Positions 25,397 to 34,278 of a stretch of 64,000 nucleotides of DNA are shown in pieces (position 1 is the stretch's first letter; each line of letters opens with the position of its first letter). Made by a program: the position numbers and the translations under genes. The DNA lies in NCBI GenBank assembly GCA_011321815.1, contig DROS01000031.1, positions 1 to 64,000 of the forward strand, written 5' to 3'. The stretch is from Gammaproteobacteria bacterium (GTDB lineage: Bacteria; Pseudomonadota; Gammaproteobacteria; SZUA-152). Below the pieces are notes generated by a model. That model had not been told where the DNA came from, did no database searches, and saw only the letters and a program-made list of their open reading frames with translations.

Positions 25397-25885
25397 ATGC
25401 CAAAGGTATTCGTTGGCGTCGGCAGCAACATCGACCGTGAACGCAGTGTGCGGGCAGGCGTAGCAGACTTGCGTCACCAGTATTGCGGAGTGCAGCTTTC
25501 ATCAGTGTATGAGAGTGATGCGGTGGGTTTTGAGGGAGACGCTTTTTACAATCTGGTGGTGGCGTTTGATACTGATGACCGTGTTGAACAGGTGATTGCC
25601 AGCCTGGCCCATATTGAAGATCAGCATGGGCGGAGGCGCACAGGGGAGCGTTTTGCCGCGCGGACGTTGGATCTGGATTTACTGCTCTATGGTGACGAAA
25701 TCATCACCACAGAAAATTACCATGTGCCGCGGGATGAAATTCTTCGTTATGCCTTTGTGCTTTGGCCGCTGGCAGAGGTGGCGCCGGACGGCGTGCACCC
25801 GGAAGTCGGTGAAAGTTATGCCGTTTTGTGGGAAAAATTTGACAAAAGAAATCAGGTGCTGCGGCCGATATCTTTCAAGTGGTAG
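25397..25885 (+). CDS. folK: 6-hydroxymethyl-dihydropterin pyrophosphokinase
   Basis: The 162-residue enzyme begins MPKVFVGVGSNID, the HPPK signature start. It carries DAFYNLVVAF-like and RRTGERFAARTLDLDLLLYGD, the signature loop with the two magnesium-binding Asp. It catalyses pyrophosphoryl transfer onto the folB product. I chose ATG 25397, immediately after the folB stop. The upstream in-frame start lies inside folB. Confidence 0.94.
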   Translation: MPKVFVGVGSNIDRERSVRAGVADLRHQYCGVQLSSVYESDAVGFEGDAFYNLVVAFDTDDRVEQVIASLAHIEDQHGRRRTGERFAARTLDLDLLLYGDEIITTENYHVPRDEILRYAFVLWPLAEVAPDGVHPEVGESYAVLWEKFDKRNQVLRPISFKW

Positions 25886-25985
25886 GTTCTTCTACCACGA
25901 TATCTTCACAGCAAGTCAACAGGAAGACATTTCAGGAAGCGGACCATTGTTAAATGACAACCACACAGCGGCAAACACAGAATAA

Positions 25986-27179
25986 ATGAGCGATACGTCC
26001 AGCCTTTTTTCCGAACCCGACGTCGCTGATTTTAAACCTCTGATTCTTATCGTCGATGATTCACCTACGATCCGCCTGTCGTTGAGCCGCGCCCTGCAAG
26101 ACGAGTTTACGCCGGTGGAAGCGGTGGATGGTGAACAGGCCTGGGAGTTTATCAGTGGCGACAGCCGTATTGAGGTGGTGATTACGGATTTGTCCATGCC
26201 CAAGCTGGACGGGCTCGGTCTGGTCAAACGCATGCGCGACAGTGTGGTGATGCGGATACGGAATATGCCGGTGATCATGGTCACCGGTGATGACGACACG
26301 GCGGCCCGCGAAGCCTCTTTCATGGCCGGCGCCAATGATTTTGTCGCCAAAACCAGCGACAGGGTCGAACTGCTTGCCCGGTTGCGCGCCCATCGCAAAC
26401 TGGCGGTGACCCTGCGTGAACTGGAAGCAAGTCAGCGTGAATTACGTGAACAGGCCAACACTGATCCACTGACCCGGCTGGCCAATCGGCGGTTTTTCAG
26501 CCACATCGCCAACAAAGAGCTATCACTCATGCGCCGGCAAAAGGAATATTTTGCCGTGTTGATGATGGACATTGACCACTTCAAGCGCACCAATGATACC
26601 TTTGGTCATGCTGCGGGTGATTATGTGCTGGTGCAGGTGGCGCAGACGTTGGCGAATAACGTGCGTGAAGAAGATACCCTGGCGCGGGTGGGGGGTGAAG
26701 AGTTTGTGGTGAGTTCGCCATATACCAACCGGCTGGCCGCTATTGTGCTGGCTGAACGTTTGCGCAAAGCGGTGGAATCGCTGGAAATTCAGTTTGAGGG
26801 TAACAGCATCCCCGTCACCATCAGTATTGGCATTGCCATGCAGCCACAGGATGGTGATGTTCTGGACACTTTGCTGGCCGCGGCTGATGAGCGTTTGTAC
26901 TTCGCCAAGAATGCGGGCCGCAACCGCTTTTGCGCCGCCAGCAAACATCATGATGAACTGGCGATGGATATGGATGTGGACAAGGTTTGCCCGAAACTGG
27001 ATGAGGTTGTCGGCATGCTCAGGCATGGTAATCTGCGTCGGTTGATGCCACATATTCCCAAGTTGCTGGAAGACCTGATTCCCCTGTTTGAGCTGGTTAA
27101 CGAAGAATCGCCAGTGCATATTGATGTGGACCAGGTGCGTGAGGCAATTGTTGAATTAAAGGCCAAAAACGAAAATTAA
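25986..27179 (+). CDS. Response regulator with diguanylate cyclase output
   Basis: An N-terminal receiver (1-135) has the acidic pair at Asp24/25, phospho-acceptor Asp68 and Lys122. A short coiled coil near 140-158 links it to a GGDEF domain with an intact GGEEF (236-240) and the inhibitory RxxD site REED at 227-230. It should therefore make cyclic-di-GMP and be product-inhibited. The last 85 residues form an unassigned helical tail (LVNEESPVHIDVDQVREAI). No histidine kinase is adjacent. It converges on the DUF938 gene with a four-base gap between stops. Confidence 0.93.
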   Translation: MSDTSSLFSEPDVADFKPLILIVDDSPTIRLSLSRALQDEFTPVEAVDGEQAWEFISGDSRIEVVITDLSMPKLDGLGLVKRMRDSVVMRIRNMPVIMVTGDDDTAAREASFMAGANDFVAKTSDRVELLARLRAHRKLAVTLRELEASQRELREQANTDPLTRLANRRFFSHIANKELSLMRRQKEYFAVLMMDIDHFKRTNDTFGHAAGDYVLVQVAQTLANNVREEDTLARVGGEEFVVSSPYTNRLAAIVLAERLRKAVESLEIQFEGNSIPVTISIGIAMQPQDGDVLDTLLAAADERLYFAKNAGRNRFCAASKHHDELAMDMDVDKVCPKLDEVVGMLRHGNLRRLMPHIPKLLEDLIPLFELVNEESPVHIDVDQVREAIVELKAKNEN

Positions 27180-27183
27180 GTTT

Positions 27184-27783
27184 TTAGGCTGCCCCCGTTT
27201 TTTCCCACACCAAAACATTATTGTTGGCAGGCATCTCGTACGTGGCAATGCGTGCAAGGCCAGCTTTTTTTGCCAGCCTGTTCAACTCGTTCTGATCCCG
27301 GATTCCGCTCTTGGGGTTTTTTGATTTCAACCATTGTTCAAAACGGGCGTTGCTCTCTGCGGTGAATTTTCCATCGGTATTGAATGGCCCGTAAAGGCAA
27401 AAACGGCCACCGTTGATGAGTGTTTGACCAATGCCCGCAAACATTTTGACCACCTCCGGCCAGCCCATAATATGTACAGTATTGGCACTGAACACGGCAT
27501 CGAAAGTGGTTTCCGGCCAGTCGTCCGTTTCTACATTGAGGTTCAGTGGTGCACGCACATTATCCGGACCTTCGTCGGCAATCCAGGCGTGGATACCGGG
27601 ATGGTATTCAGCCACGTCGCTGGTCTGCCAGATGAGATGGGGTAATGCGCGGGCAAAAAACACGGCGTGCTGGCCGGTACCGCTGCCGATTTCCAGTACG
27701 TGTTGCAGTGCAGCAAACTCTTTTCGCAACACGTCGAGAATAACGTGCTGGTTTTGTGCGCAGGATTCGGAGAAAGGCTTCAA
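27184..27783 (-). CDS. DUF938-family SAM-dependent methyltransferase
   Basis: The 199-residue class I methyltransferase has the SAM loop VLEIGSGTGQHAVFFA and starts with MKPFSESCAQNQHVIL, typical of the DUF938 family. Later blocks include ANTVHIMGWPEV and GPFNTDGKFTAESNARF. Substrate unknown; no pathway link to neighbours is visible. Confidence 0.85.
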   Translation of the reverse strand: MKPFSESCAQNQHVILDVLRKEFAALQHVLEIGSGTGQHAVFFARALPHLIWQTSDVAEYHPGIHAWIADEGPDNVRAPLNLNVETDDWPETTFDAVFSANTVHIMGWPEVVKMFAGIGQTLINGGRFCLYGPFNTDGKFTAESNARFEQWLKSKNPKSGIRDQNELNRLAKKAGLARIATYEMPANNNVLVWEKTGAA

Positions 27784-27875
27784 GGTGGTTTTCCTAATGT
27801 CATCAACTGATGTTACGTAGGCCTCAAATGTGAATTAAGGACTAAAAATATCGGTTTTAAGCATCACCGAGTATT

Positions 27876-27966
27876 TAACGCAAAGACCGCAAAGACGCAG
27901 AGGACGCAAAGTTTTTAGTGCTTTTCTCTGCGTCCTTTGCGCCTCTGCGACCTCTGCGTGAGAGAC
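27876..27966. repeat. GCAAAGACGCAGAGG-type dispersed repeat
   Basis: The stretch reads ACGCAAAGACCGCAAAGACGC, then AGAGGACGCAAAG, a T-rich centre and CTCTGCGTCCTTTGCG in inverted order. The two arms form an imperfect hairpin. A shorter instance of the same word lies at 36566-36600. From memory, this family is widespread in Proteobacteria. It fills the 27784-28052 gap. Confidence 0.65.
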
Positions 27967-28052
27967 GCTGTGTTTTTTGTTTCCGCATTTTGTGGTACAC
28001 ACTGAACTCCTACACCCCACCCGCCACGGGTGCAGACTGAGATTGCCCAAGG

Positions 28053-28829
28053 TTAGCTGTTGAGCGAGCGTCCACCGTCCACGGTAATCACCTGCCCGCT
28101 GGTGTAGTCGGCATCACGAATCAAAAACAGTGCAGCGCGGGCGATATCTTCGGGATTGCCCTGGCGCTTGAGAAAGGTACGGGAAACGATACGTTGTTGG
28201 GTCACTTCATCAATTTTGCGCTCCGGCCATAAAATAGCACCGGGGGCAATGGCATTAACCCGGACTTCGGGACCCATTTCGCAGGCCAGTGATTTGGTCA
28301 GCATAACCAGCCCGGCCTTGGCGATGCTGTATACAGGGAAGCGTTTCAGTGGCCGGTCGGCATGAATATCGGCGATGTTGATAATGCAGCCGTGTTTCTC
28401 CTTGAGATGCGGTGCGGCGGCCTGGGACAAAAAGAACGGGGCCTTGAGATTGGTGCCAACAAGGTCATCCCACTCACTTTCCGTTACCGACCCCAGCTGA
28501 GTGGGGTAAAAACTGGAAGCATTATTGATCAGTACATCGAGTCGGCCCCAAGTGGCCAGCGCATCGGCCACTACCGCAGGCAGGGCGGCCTGGTCCAGCA
28601 GATCGGCGCGCACCAGCACGACAGAATCGTCGCGCAGTGCATTGAGTTCGTTTTGCAGGGCATGGGCGGCGTTGCGCGAATCACGATAATGCAGCACCAG
28701 CCGTGCGCCTTCGGCGTGCAGGGTACGGGCGATAACGGCGCCGATGCGATGCACACCACCGGTGATCAGGATTACGCGGTCCTGCAACGGACCCAGGCTT
28801 TCACTACGAGCTTCTGTGGTATCATTCAA
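28053..28829 (-). CDS. Pteridine reductase-like short-chain dehydrogenase
   Basis: The 258-residue SDR has the nucleotide loop TGGVHRIG, with Arg after the second hydrophobic as in pteridine reductases (TGxxxRxG) rather than the usual TGxxxGxG. NNASSFYPT and catalytic YSIAK follow, then VDGGRSL. Such enzymes reduce dihydropterins or dihydrofolate with NADPH. Folate genes folB and folK lie 2.5 kb away. It is divergent from the MidA-like gene. Confidence 0.88.
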   Translation of the reverse strand: MNDTTEARSESLGPLQDRVILITGGVHRIGAVIARTLHAEGARLVLHYRDSRNAAHALQNELNALRDDSVVLVRADLLDQAALPAVVADALATWGRLDVLINNASSFYPTQLGSVTESEWDDLVGTNLKAPFFLSQAAAPHLKEKHGCIINIADIHADRPLKRFPVYSIAKAGLVMLTKSLACEMGPEVRVNAIAPGAILWPERKIDEVTQQRIVSRTFLKRQGNPEDIARAALFLIRDADYTSGQVITVDGGRSLNS

Positions 28830-28923
28830 TGCGTTATTTTCCTGTGATCAGGTAAAACGCACACTCTAACCCACTCTGTATCCGTTGCCCAACCACTGCT
28901 TGCCACAGGCCTGATTCAACACC

Positions 28924-30144
28924 ATGCCCACATCATCCGCTCCTTTTTCACGCCCTGGCATCGCTTCGGCAAATGTACTGTCACAACTGCCCGCGCCGGA
29001 TGCCGCCGCGCAGGCCCACAGTGAAAAACTCATTGCATCCATTGCCGCTGAGATTGCCGCCGCCGGGGGGCAGATCAGTTTTGCCCGCTACATGGAACTG
29101 GCGTTGTTTGCGCCAGGTCTGGGTTATTACCCGGCGGGCGCACGCAAATTTGGCGAACAGGGTGATTTTGTCACCGCGCCGGAAATTTCCCCGCTGTTTT
29201 CCCGTGCGCTGGCGCAACAACTGGCCGAGGTGCTATGTGCCTTTGACGGGGCAGGTGACGTGCTGGAGGTGGGGGGGGGCAGCGGCGTTATGGCGGCGGA
29301 TATGCTGGCCGAACTGGAAATCCTCGATGCGCTGCCTGCGCAGTATCTCATTCTGGAATTAAGTGCAGACTTGCAGGAGCGTCAGCGTGAGACCCTCGCC
29401 ACGCGGGTGCCGCATCTGCTGGAACGGGTGCGCTGGCTGCATGAATTGCCTGCACCTGGTTTTCGCGGGGTGGTGGTGGCCAATGAGCTGTTGGACGCAC
29501 TGCCTGTGCAGTGTTTTGTCACCCGCGAAAATGGCGTGCAGGAGCGTTGTGTGGGTTTTGCAGAAGGCCGTTTCCAATGGACAGATACTATGCCAGACGG
29601 GTTGTTGCTGCCGGAGCACCTGACAGAAATTGTGGCAAAGCTGCCACCGGGTTATGCATCAGAAATCAATCCGGCGGCCACAGGCTGGGTGCAGTCCATC
29701 GCCAGTCTTCTGGATGCTGGTGTGGTGTTGCTCATTGATTACGGTTATGCCGCTGCCGAGTATTATCACCCCCGGCGTGATGGTGGTACGTTGATGTGTC
29801 ACTATCGGCATCGCGCCCACGATGACCCGTTTGTTTATCCAGGCTTGCAGGACATTACCGCCCATGTGGATTTCACCGCCATTGCCGAAGCGGCGGTATC
29901 CGCCGGGCTAGAGGTGCGTGGCTACAATACCCAGGGATTTTTTCTGTTGGGCAATGGTATCAGCGAACTGGCGCAACCCTTTGAAAAACTGGATGAGCGG
30001 CAACAGATTTTACAGGCACAACAACTGCGCACCCTCACCCTGCCTGCCGAAATGGGTGAGCGCTTTAAGGTGATTGCCTTGGCGCAGAATTATCATCAGC
30101 CATTGCGTGGTTTTGCCATGCAGGATTTGCGGCATCAGCTTTAA
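28924..30144 (+). CDS. MidA/NDUFAF7-family SAM-dependent methyltransferase
   Basis: The 406-residue protein belongs to the family of mitochondrial NDUFAF7 (protein arginine methyltransferase). Characteristic blocks are FARYMELALFAPGLGYY, GDFVTAPEISPLFSR, LEVGGGSGVMAADML and VVVANELLDALPV. The bacterial target is unknown. The stretch encoding VGGGSG contains a run of nine G near 29270, a possible slippage point; the frame is intact. It is followed after 30 bases by a second methyltransferase. Confidence 0.9.
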   Translation: MPTSSAPFSRPGIASANVLSQLPAPDAAAQAHSEKLIASIAAEIAAAGGQISFARYMELALFAPGLGYYPAGARKFGEQGDFVTAPEISPLFSRALAQQLAEVLCAFDGAGDVLEVGGGSGVMAADMLAELEILDALPAQYLILELSADLQERQRETLATRVPHLLERVRWLHELPAPGFRGVVVANELLDALPVQCFVTRENGVQERCVGFAEGRFQWTDTMPDGLLLPEHLTEIVAKLPPGYASEINPAATGWVQSIASLLDAGVVLLIDYGYAAAEYYHPRRDGGTLMCHYRHRAHDDPFVYPGLQDITAHVDFTAIAEAAVSAGLEVRGYNTQGFFLLGNGISELAQPFEKLDERQQILQAQQLRTLTLPAEMGERFKVIALAQNYHQPLRGFAMQDLRHQL

Positions 30145-30174
30145 CCCAAGCCTAAATAAAAAACGGTAAATACC

Positions 30175-30876
30175 ATGAAAGACAAATTTCAACAAAACCT
30201 CCAGCAGACTCAAACCATGCTTGCCAAGCACCATCGGGATGGCGAGGCCTTTGTGCAGCTGATGAAAGACACTTATACCGGACGCTTTAATGATGATTTT
30301 TGGGATCTGTGGAATACGCGTATGGCGCCGGTATTGAGCGAATCACCGGTAATCCTGGACCTGGGTACCGGCCCCGGCACTTTTCTGCGTGACATACGCA
30401 AACGGCATCCGCAGGCGCGCGCCATCGGTGTGGAATGTGCGGAATACATGCTGGCGGCCGCCAATGATTTACCCGAAGGTTGCGAGATTATCACTGCTGA
30501 TTTACATGATCCCCAGTTACCGTTAGCTGATAACAGTGTGGATGTGGTGGTGGCATCTGTGGTGCTGCATGAAATGCACCAGCCGGTGCGCACGTTGCAG
30601 GAGATGCAGCGTTGTCTGAAACCCGGCGGTATTTTTTATGTGATGGACTGGGTGCGGGCGCCGCTGGCCCAATATCTGGCAGACAGCGAACTGGCTGTAT
30701 TTGACCGGCAAACACCGGGAGAGGAACTGGAAGACCTGTTTATCCATTTTATTGAGCACAACCGTTTCAGTATTGATGATCTGGCCTTCATGCTGGAAAA
30801 CACCGGTTTTCACGTCCTGGAAAAAACACCACTGAAAGAAGGGCGCATGGCGCGCCTTGTGGCGGAGAAAAAATAA
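30175..30876 (+). CDS. Class I SAM-dependent methyltransferase
   Basis: A 233-residue methyltransferase with SAM loop VILDLGTGPGTFLRDI, acidic GVECAEYML, and the later VVVASVVLHEMHQPV and LKPGGIFYVMDWVR. The overall type is Methyltransf_11/25. The N-terminal 45 residues are helical and unassigned. It sits between the MidA-like gene and uppP on the same strand, six bases before uppP. Substrate unknown. Confidence 0.88.
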   Translation: MKDKFQQNLQQTQTMLAKHHRDGEAFVQLMKDTYTGRFNDDFWDLWNTRMAPVLSESPVILDLGTGPGTFLRDIRKRHPQARAIGVECAEYMLAAANDLPEGCEIITADLHDPQLPLADNSVDVVVASVVLHEMHQPVRTLQEMQRCLKPGGIFYVMDWVRAPLAQYLADSELAVFDRQTPGEELEDLFIHFIEHNRFSIDDLAFMLENTGFHVLEKTPLKEGRMARLVAEKK

Positions 30877-30882
30877 ATCACT

Positions 30883-31680
30883 ATGGATTCATTACACGCT
30901 GTTTTTCTTGCTTTGATACAGGGCCTTACCGAATTCCTGCCGGTTTCCAGTTCAGCTCATCTGATTTTGGTGCCGCGCTTGCTGGGCTGGCCTGACCAGG
31001 GGCTGGCTTTTGATGTTGCCGTGCATGTAGGCACACTCAGTGCGGTGGTATTGTATTTTCGCCGTGAGTTGGTTCCCATGACCCAGGACTGGATACAGTC
31101 GGTGCTCACCCGCAAGCAAACGGCAAATAGCCGGCTGGCCTGGGCCGTGCTATGGGGCACTATTCCGGTAGGGCTGGCGGGCCTGTTGCTAAAGGGCTTT
31201 ATTGAAAACAATCTGCGTTCGGAGCTGGTGATTGCTGCGGCGACCATCGGCTTTGGTTTGTTGTTGTGGTGGGCGGATAGCAAGGGCCGGGGCCAGCGTG
31301 ATGAATACAGCCTGCGTATTAGTGACATTGCCATTATTGGTGTGGCCCAGGCCCTGGCGTTGATTCCGGGTACCTCCCGTTCCGGTGCGACAATGACCGC
31401 AGGGTTGATGCTGGGATTGTCGCGCGAGGCAGCGGCACGTTTTTCGTTTCTGTTGTCGATTCCAGTCATTACCCTGGCCGGTGGTTTGCTGACACTGGAC
31501 TTGATTCAGGAACCCGGCCTGGTGGATTGGCGGGCCATGATTATCGGCGTGATGACCTCAGCGATTACCGCTTATTTGTGCATACACTTTTTTCTGAAGT
31601 TACTGGAACACATTGGCATGTTGCCCTTTGTGATTTACCGTTTACTGTTGGGTGCGCTGTTGATTTATCTGTTTGCCTGA
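30883..31680 (+). CDS. uppP: Undecaprenyl-diphosphatase
   Basis: The 265-residue inner-membrane enzyme recycles undecaprenyl pyrophosphate for peptidoglycan synthesis. Both UppP signatures are present: GLTEFLPVSSSAHL near residues 14-27 and PGTSRSGATMTAGLMLG near 162-178. Length and about eight helices are normal for the BacA/UppP family. Its last 16 bases overlap the end of the convergent gene on the - strand. Confidence 0.96.
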   Translation: MDSLHAVFLALIQGLTEFLPVSSSAHLILVPRLLGWPDQGLAFDVAVHVGTLSAVVLYFRRELVPMTQDWIQSVLTRKQTANSRLAWAVLWGTIPVGLAGLLLKGFIENNLRSELVIAAATIGFGLLLWWADSKGRGQRDEYSLRISDIAIIGVAQALALIPGTSRSGATMTAGLMLGLSREAAARFSFLLSIPVITLAGGLLTLDLIQEPGLVDWRAMIIGVMTSAITAYLCIHFFLKLLEHIGMLPFVIYRLLLGALLIYLFA

Positions 31681-32276
31681 GTTTGCTGACGCCCTTTGAT
31701 GAGCCCCCATATCAACAGGCCCAGGCCCAGTAAAGTCAGTGTACCCTGATAGTAAGGATAAAATTCAAAGTCACTAAAACCCAGGCCGTAAAAGGCCACA
31801 AAACCCACCCAGGTGGCGCCGGAACAGTGCTCGATGGCGGTCATGTAAGTGAAGGCGGTTACCAGCAGTACAACCCCCAACAGCCCGCGTAGCAGGCCGG
31901 CGCTGTGCCGGGTTGTTTGCCGGGCACGGCTGATCAGCCGCCCACCGAGCAGGGCGGTGAACAGATAAACAGCAAGCGTGATGCTGTCGTATTGCAGCGT
32001 CCACAAATTAAGTCCACTGCGCGGGTCCTGGTGGATAAATACAAACAGCGATTTAGTGACGATAAACGCCAGTGCGCTCAGTGGCTGTTCCTGCCAGATG
32101 AGCTGGAACATGGCGATGTCAGCGCCGATGGGGAGCAGTATGCGGTTGACCACACCGCCGTTGAGCAGAGTCATCGCCGTCAGGCCGGCAACAAAGAAGC
32201 TGACAAACAACAATACACTTATCCATAGCCAGTGATCCGGTTTTTCCTGCGGGTGAATGATGAGCGTTTTATCCAT
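31665..32276 (-). CDS. Multi-pass membrane protein of unknown function
   Basis: The 203-residue protein has a short soluble start (IIHPQEKPDHWLW) and about five helices. SLFVFIHQDPRSGLNLWTLQYD is a conserved-looking loop. Not recognised. Its 3' end overlaps uppP tail to tail by 16 bases. It is divergent from apaH. Confidence 0.6.
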   Translation of the reverse strand: MDKTLIIHPQEKPDHWLWISVLLFVSFFVAGLTAMTLLNGGVVNRILLPIGADIAMFQLIWQEQPLSALAFIVTKSLFVFIHQDPRSGLNLWTLQYDSITLAVYLFTALLGGRLISRARQTTRHSAGLLRGLLGVVLLVTAFTYMTAIEHCSGATWVGFVAFYGLGFSDFEFYPYYQGTLTLLGLGLLIWGLIKGRQQTQANR

Positions 32277-32368
32277 GAGCGGAGTTTACCCGAACTGCGC
32301 ACCTTGCGTGCTATTCTGTCCCGGAAAGTTGTGTTAACGGGCGCAGAAAAACAGAGAACAGAACAACC

Positions 32369-33229
32369 ATGGCGGTTTACGCAATAGGCGATATTCAGGG
32401 GTGTTATGCCGAGCTGATGAATTTGCTGGAGCTGATTCATTTTGACCCGGCAAACGACCAGGTATGGTTTACCGGTGACCTGGTCAATCGTGGTCCGGCA
32501 TCATTGCAGGTACTGCGTGCGGTGCGCGCACTGGGCGACAGCGCAATCACCGTATTGGGTAACCATGACTTGCACCTGTTGGCCGTGGCCGAAGGCCATG
32601 CGCCGTTGCATAAAGGCGATACGCTGGATGCGATTCTTACCGCCCCGGACCGTGATGAATTGCTGGCATGGTTGCGCCAGCAGCCGTTAATGCATCACGA
32701 CCCGGCGCTGCATACCACCCTGGTCCATGCCGGCCTGCCGCCGCAATGGGATCTGGCCATGGCGCAGGCTTGTGCAAAAGAAGTTGAAACGGTTTTGCGC
32801 AGTGATGATTATGCAAGGTTTTTTCAACACATGTACGGCAATCAACCCGAGGTGTGGCGTGATGACCTGGCCGGCTGGGATCGGTTACGCTTTATTACCA
32901 ATAGTTTCACACGGCTGCGCTATTGCGATGCCACCGGGCATTTTGATTTTAAAGCCAAGGGGGAACCGGGCACGCAGCCCGAAGGTTACCTGCCGTGGTT
33001 TGAGATACCGGGGCGGCGCAACGAAAATCTGCGTATTGTCTTCGGCCACTGGTCCACGCTGGGCTTGCGCCGGGAGCGTAATATTGTTTCGCTGGATACC
33101 GGTTGCCTGTGGGGAAAGCAATTGACCGCAGTACGGTTGAACAGAAATGCCACGGTTTTTTGCGTAGAATGCTCGCAGCATCGTCACCCGGGGTCCGGTA
33201 CGTCAACAATGGAAACAACGGCCCGGTAA
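32369..33229 (+). CDS. apaH: Symmetrical bis(5'-nucleosyl)-tetraphosphatase
   Basis: The 286-residue enzyme hydrolyses Ap4A to two ADP. The metallophosphatase motifs GDIQGCYAEL, GDLVNRGP, LGNHDLHLLA and VFGHWSTLGL are all present. The family-typical LDTGCLWGKQLTAVRL follows. Length matches the family (about 280). It is the only gene on its strand before the DUF3859-like gene 53 bases on. Confidence 0.95.
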   Translation: MAVYAIGDIQGCYAELMNLLELIHFDPANDQVWFTGDLVNRGPASLQVLRAVRALGDSAITVLGNHDLHLLAVAEGHAPLHKGDTLDAILTAPDRDELLAWLRQQPLMHHDPALHTTLVHAGLPPQWDLAMAQACAKEVETVLRSDDYARFFQHMYGNQPEVWRDDLAGWDRLRFITNSFTRLRYCDATGHFDFKAKGEPGTQPEGYLPWFEIPGRRNENLRIVFGHWSTLGLRRERNIVSLDTGCLWGKQLTAVRLNRNATVFCVECSQHRHPGSGTSTMETTAR

Positions 33230-33282
33230 TATCACATGGAAAGAACACTGGATTTATACAAGCAATAAAACAGGGTGTTAAA

Positions 33283-33792
33283 ATGAAAAAAGTATATTTT
33301 AGTCTGTTGGGCTTTATTGTTTTATCCATCACTATGGCGACAGCGCAGGCGGCGCCGCAGGCGAAAATTATTGAGCGTGGTTATTATACGTTTACCGAAA
33401 ATTCCGAACGTCTGACATCGCCGTTATCCACTTCAGGCTATGTGACACGTGGCGAGGCCGAACTGGTAAAAGATACACAGCGTATTCCTCTGGAAATAGG
33501 GCGTTTGTTTGGGTTTCGTTTTAAAATTTTCGGGATCGACAAAAATATCAAAGTCATACCGCTGGAATTGGTTGTGGTGCATCCGGAAATGAAAAAGCCT
33601 GATGGCACCACTTCTTCCGGCTACCGTTATAACATACGCTTAAAGCTCAATAACGGTATGGTGGAGGACAAAGTCGGTTATAACATCAATGAAGACTTTG
33701 AAATGGTGGAAGGCGAGTGGCAGTTCGAATTTCTTTTTATGAATAAAACGCTGCTTAAACAAACATTCACGACTTATTTACAGGAAAAATAA
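33283..33792 (+). CDS. Exported DUF3859-like protein
   Basis: A 169-residue protein with a signal peptide (FSLLGFIVLSITMATAQAAP) and a beta-rich domain. IIERGYYTFTEN is followed by IPLEIGRLFGFRFKIFGID and GEWQFEFLFMNKTLLKQTF. This matches the layout I recall for DUF3859. Function unknown, probably periplasmic. I chose ATG 33283 because it begins the signal peptide. One base separates it from the next gene. Confidence 0.7.
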   Translation: MKKVYFSLLGFIVLSITMATAQAAPQAKIIERGYYTFTENSERLTSPLSTSGYVTRGEAELVKDTQRIPLEIGRLFGFRFKIFGIDKNIKVIPLELVVVHPEMKKPDGTTSSGYRYNIRLKLNNGMVEDKVGYNINEDFEMVEGEWQFEFLFMNKTLLKQTFTTYLQEK

Positions 33793-33793
33793 T

Positions 33794-34165
33794 ATGGATG
33801 ATGAGCTCAGACAAAATATGACGGCTTCCGAAACCTGGTTTCGCGGACTGTTTATGTTGTTGTTTGTTTTTTTGCTGGTGGTGGCGCGAGTAGTGACTGG
33901 TGCAGTGGTGGTGATCCAGTTTCTGTTTACGGTATTTACCGGGCAATGCAATAACAACCTGCGCGAATTTGGCGCGAGTCTGGCGATGTATATTTATCAG
34001 GTATTATTATTTGTGACCTATAACAGCGAGAGCAAGCCCTTTCCCTTTGCGCCATGGCCTGCGGGTGATGATGCTGAACCCGTTGCTGTCGCCGCGCCTG
34101 TTTCTGAAACACCCGCGGATCAGCAGGGAACGGACGAACCAGACGGACGTGAACAGGCCCGCTGA
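33794..34165 (+). CDS. DUF4389-family membrane protein
   Basis: The 123-residue protein has two helices (MLLFVFLLVVARVVTGAVVV and a second near 60-78). It has the DUF4389 block FTGQCNNNLREFGASLAMY and the YNSESKPFPFAPWP segment. A disordered acidic tail follows. Family function unknown. Start is one base after the previous stop, so the two are co-transcribed. Confidence 0.8.
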   Translation: MDDELRQNMTASETWFRGLFMLLFVFLLVVARVVTGAVVVIQFLFTVFTGQCNNNLREFGASLAMYIYQVLLFVTYNSESKPFPFAPWPAGDDAEPVAVAAPVSETPADQQGTDEPDGREQAR

Positions 34166-34278
34166 ATTTTGATTGAAAAACGGGTGCGTGCGCGCAAACC
34201 ACGGTAATACGGGATTGCTCTCTTTTTGCACAAAATCAGCTTATAATTCCCGCCTCAAATCATTACATTGCGCATCTC

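Noticed and set aside
27876-27966. GCAAAGACGCAGAGG repeats considered as a CRISPR array
   Set aside because: The units are adjacent and partly inverted, with no regular spacers and no cas genes nearby.
29265-29280. Run of nine G inside the MidA-like gene, first read as a possible frameshift
   Set aside because: The frame continues intact on both sides with family motifs (LEVGGGSG), so no shift is present in this sequence.
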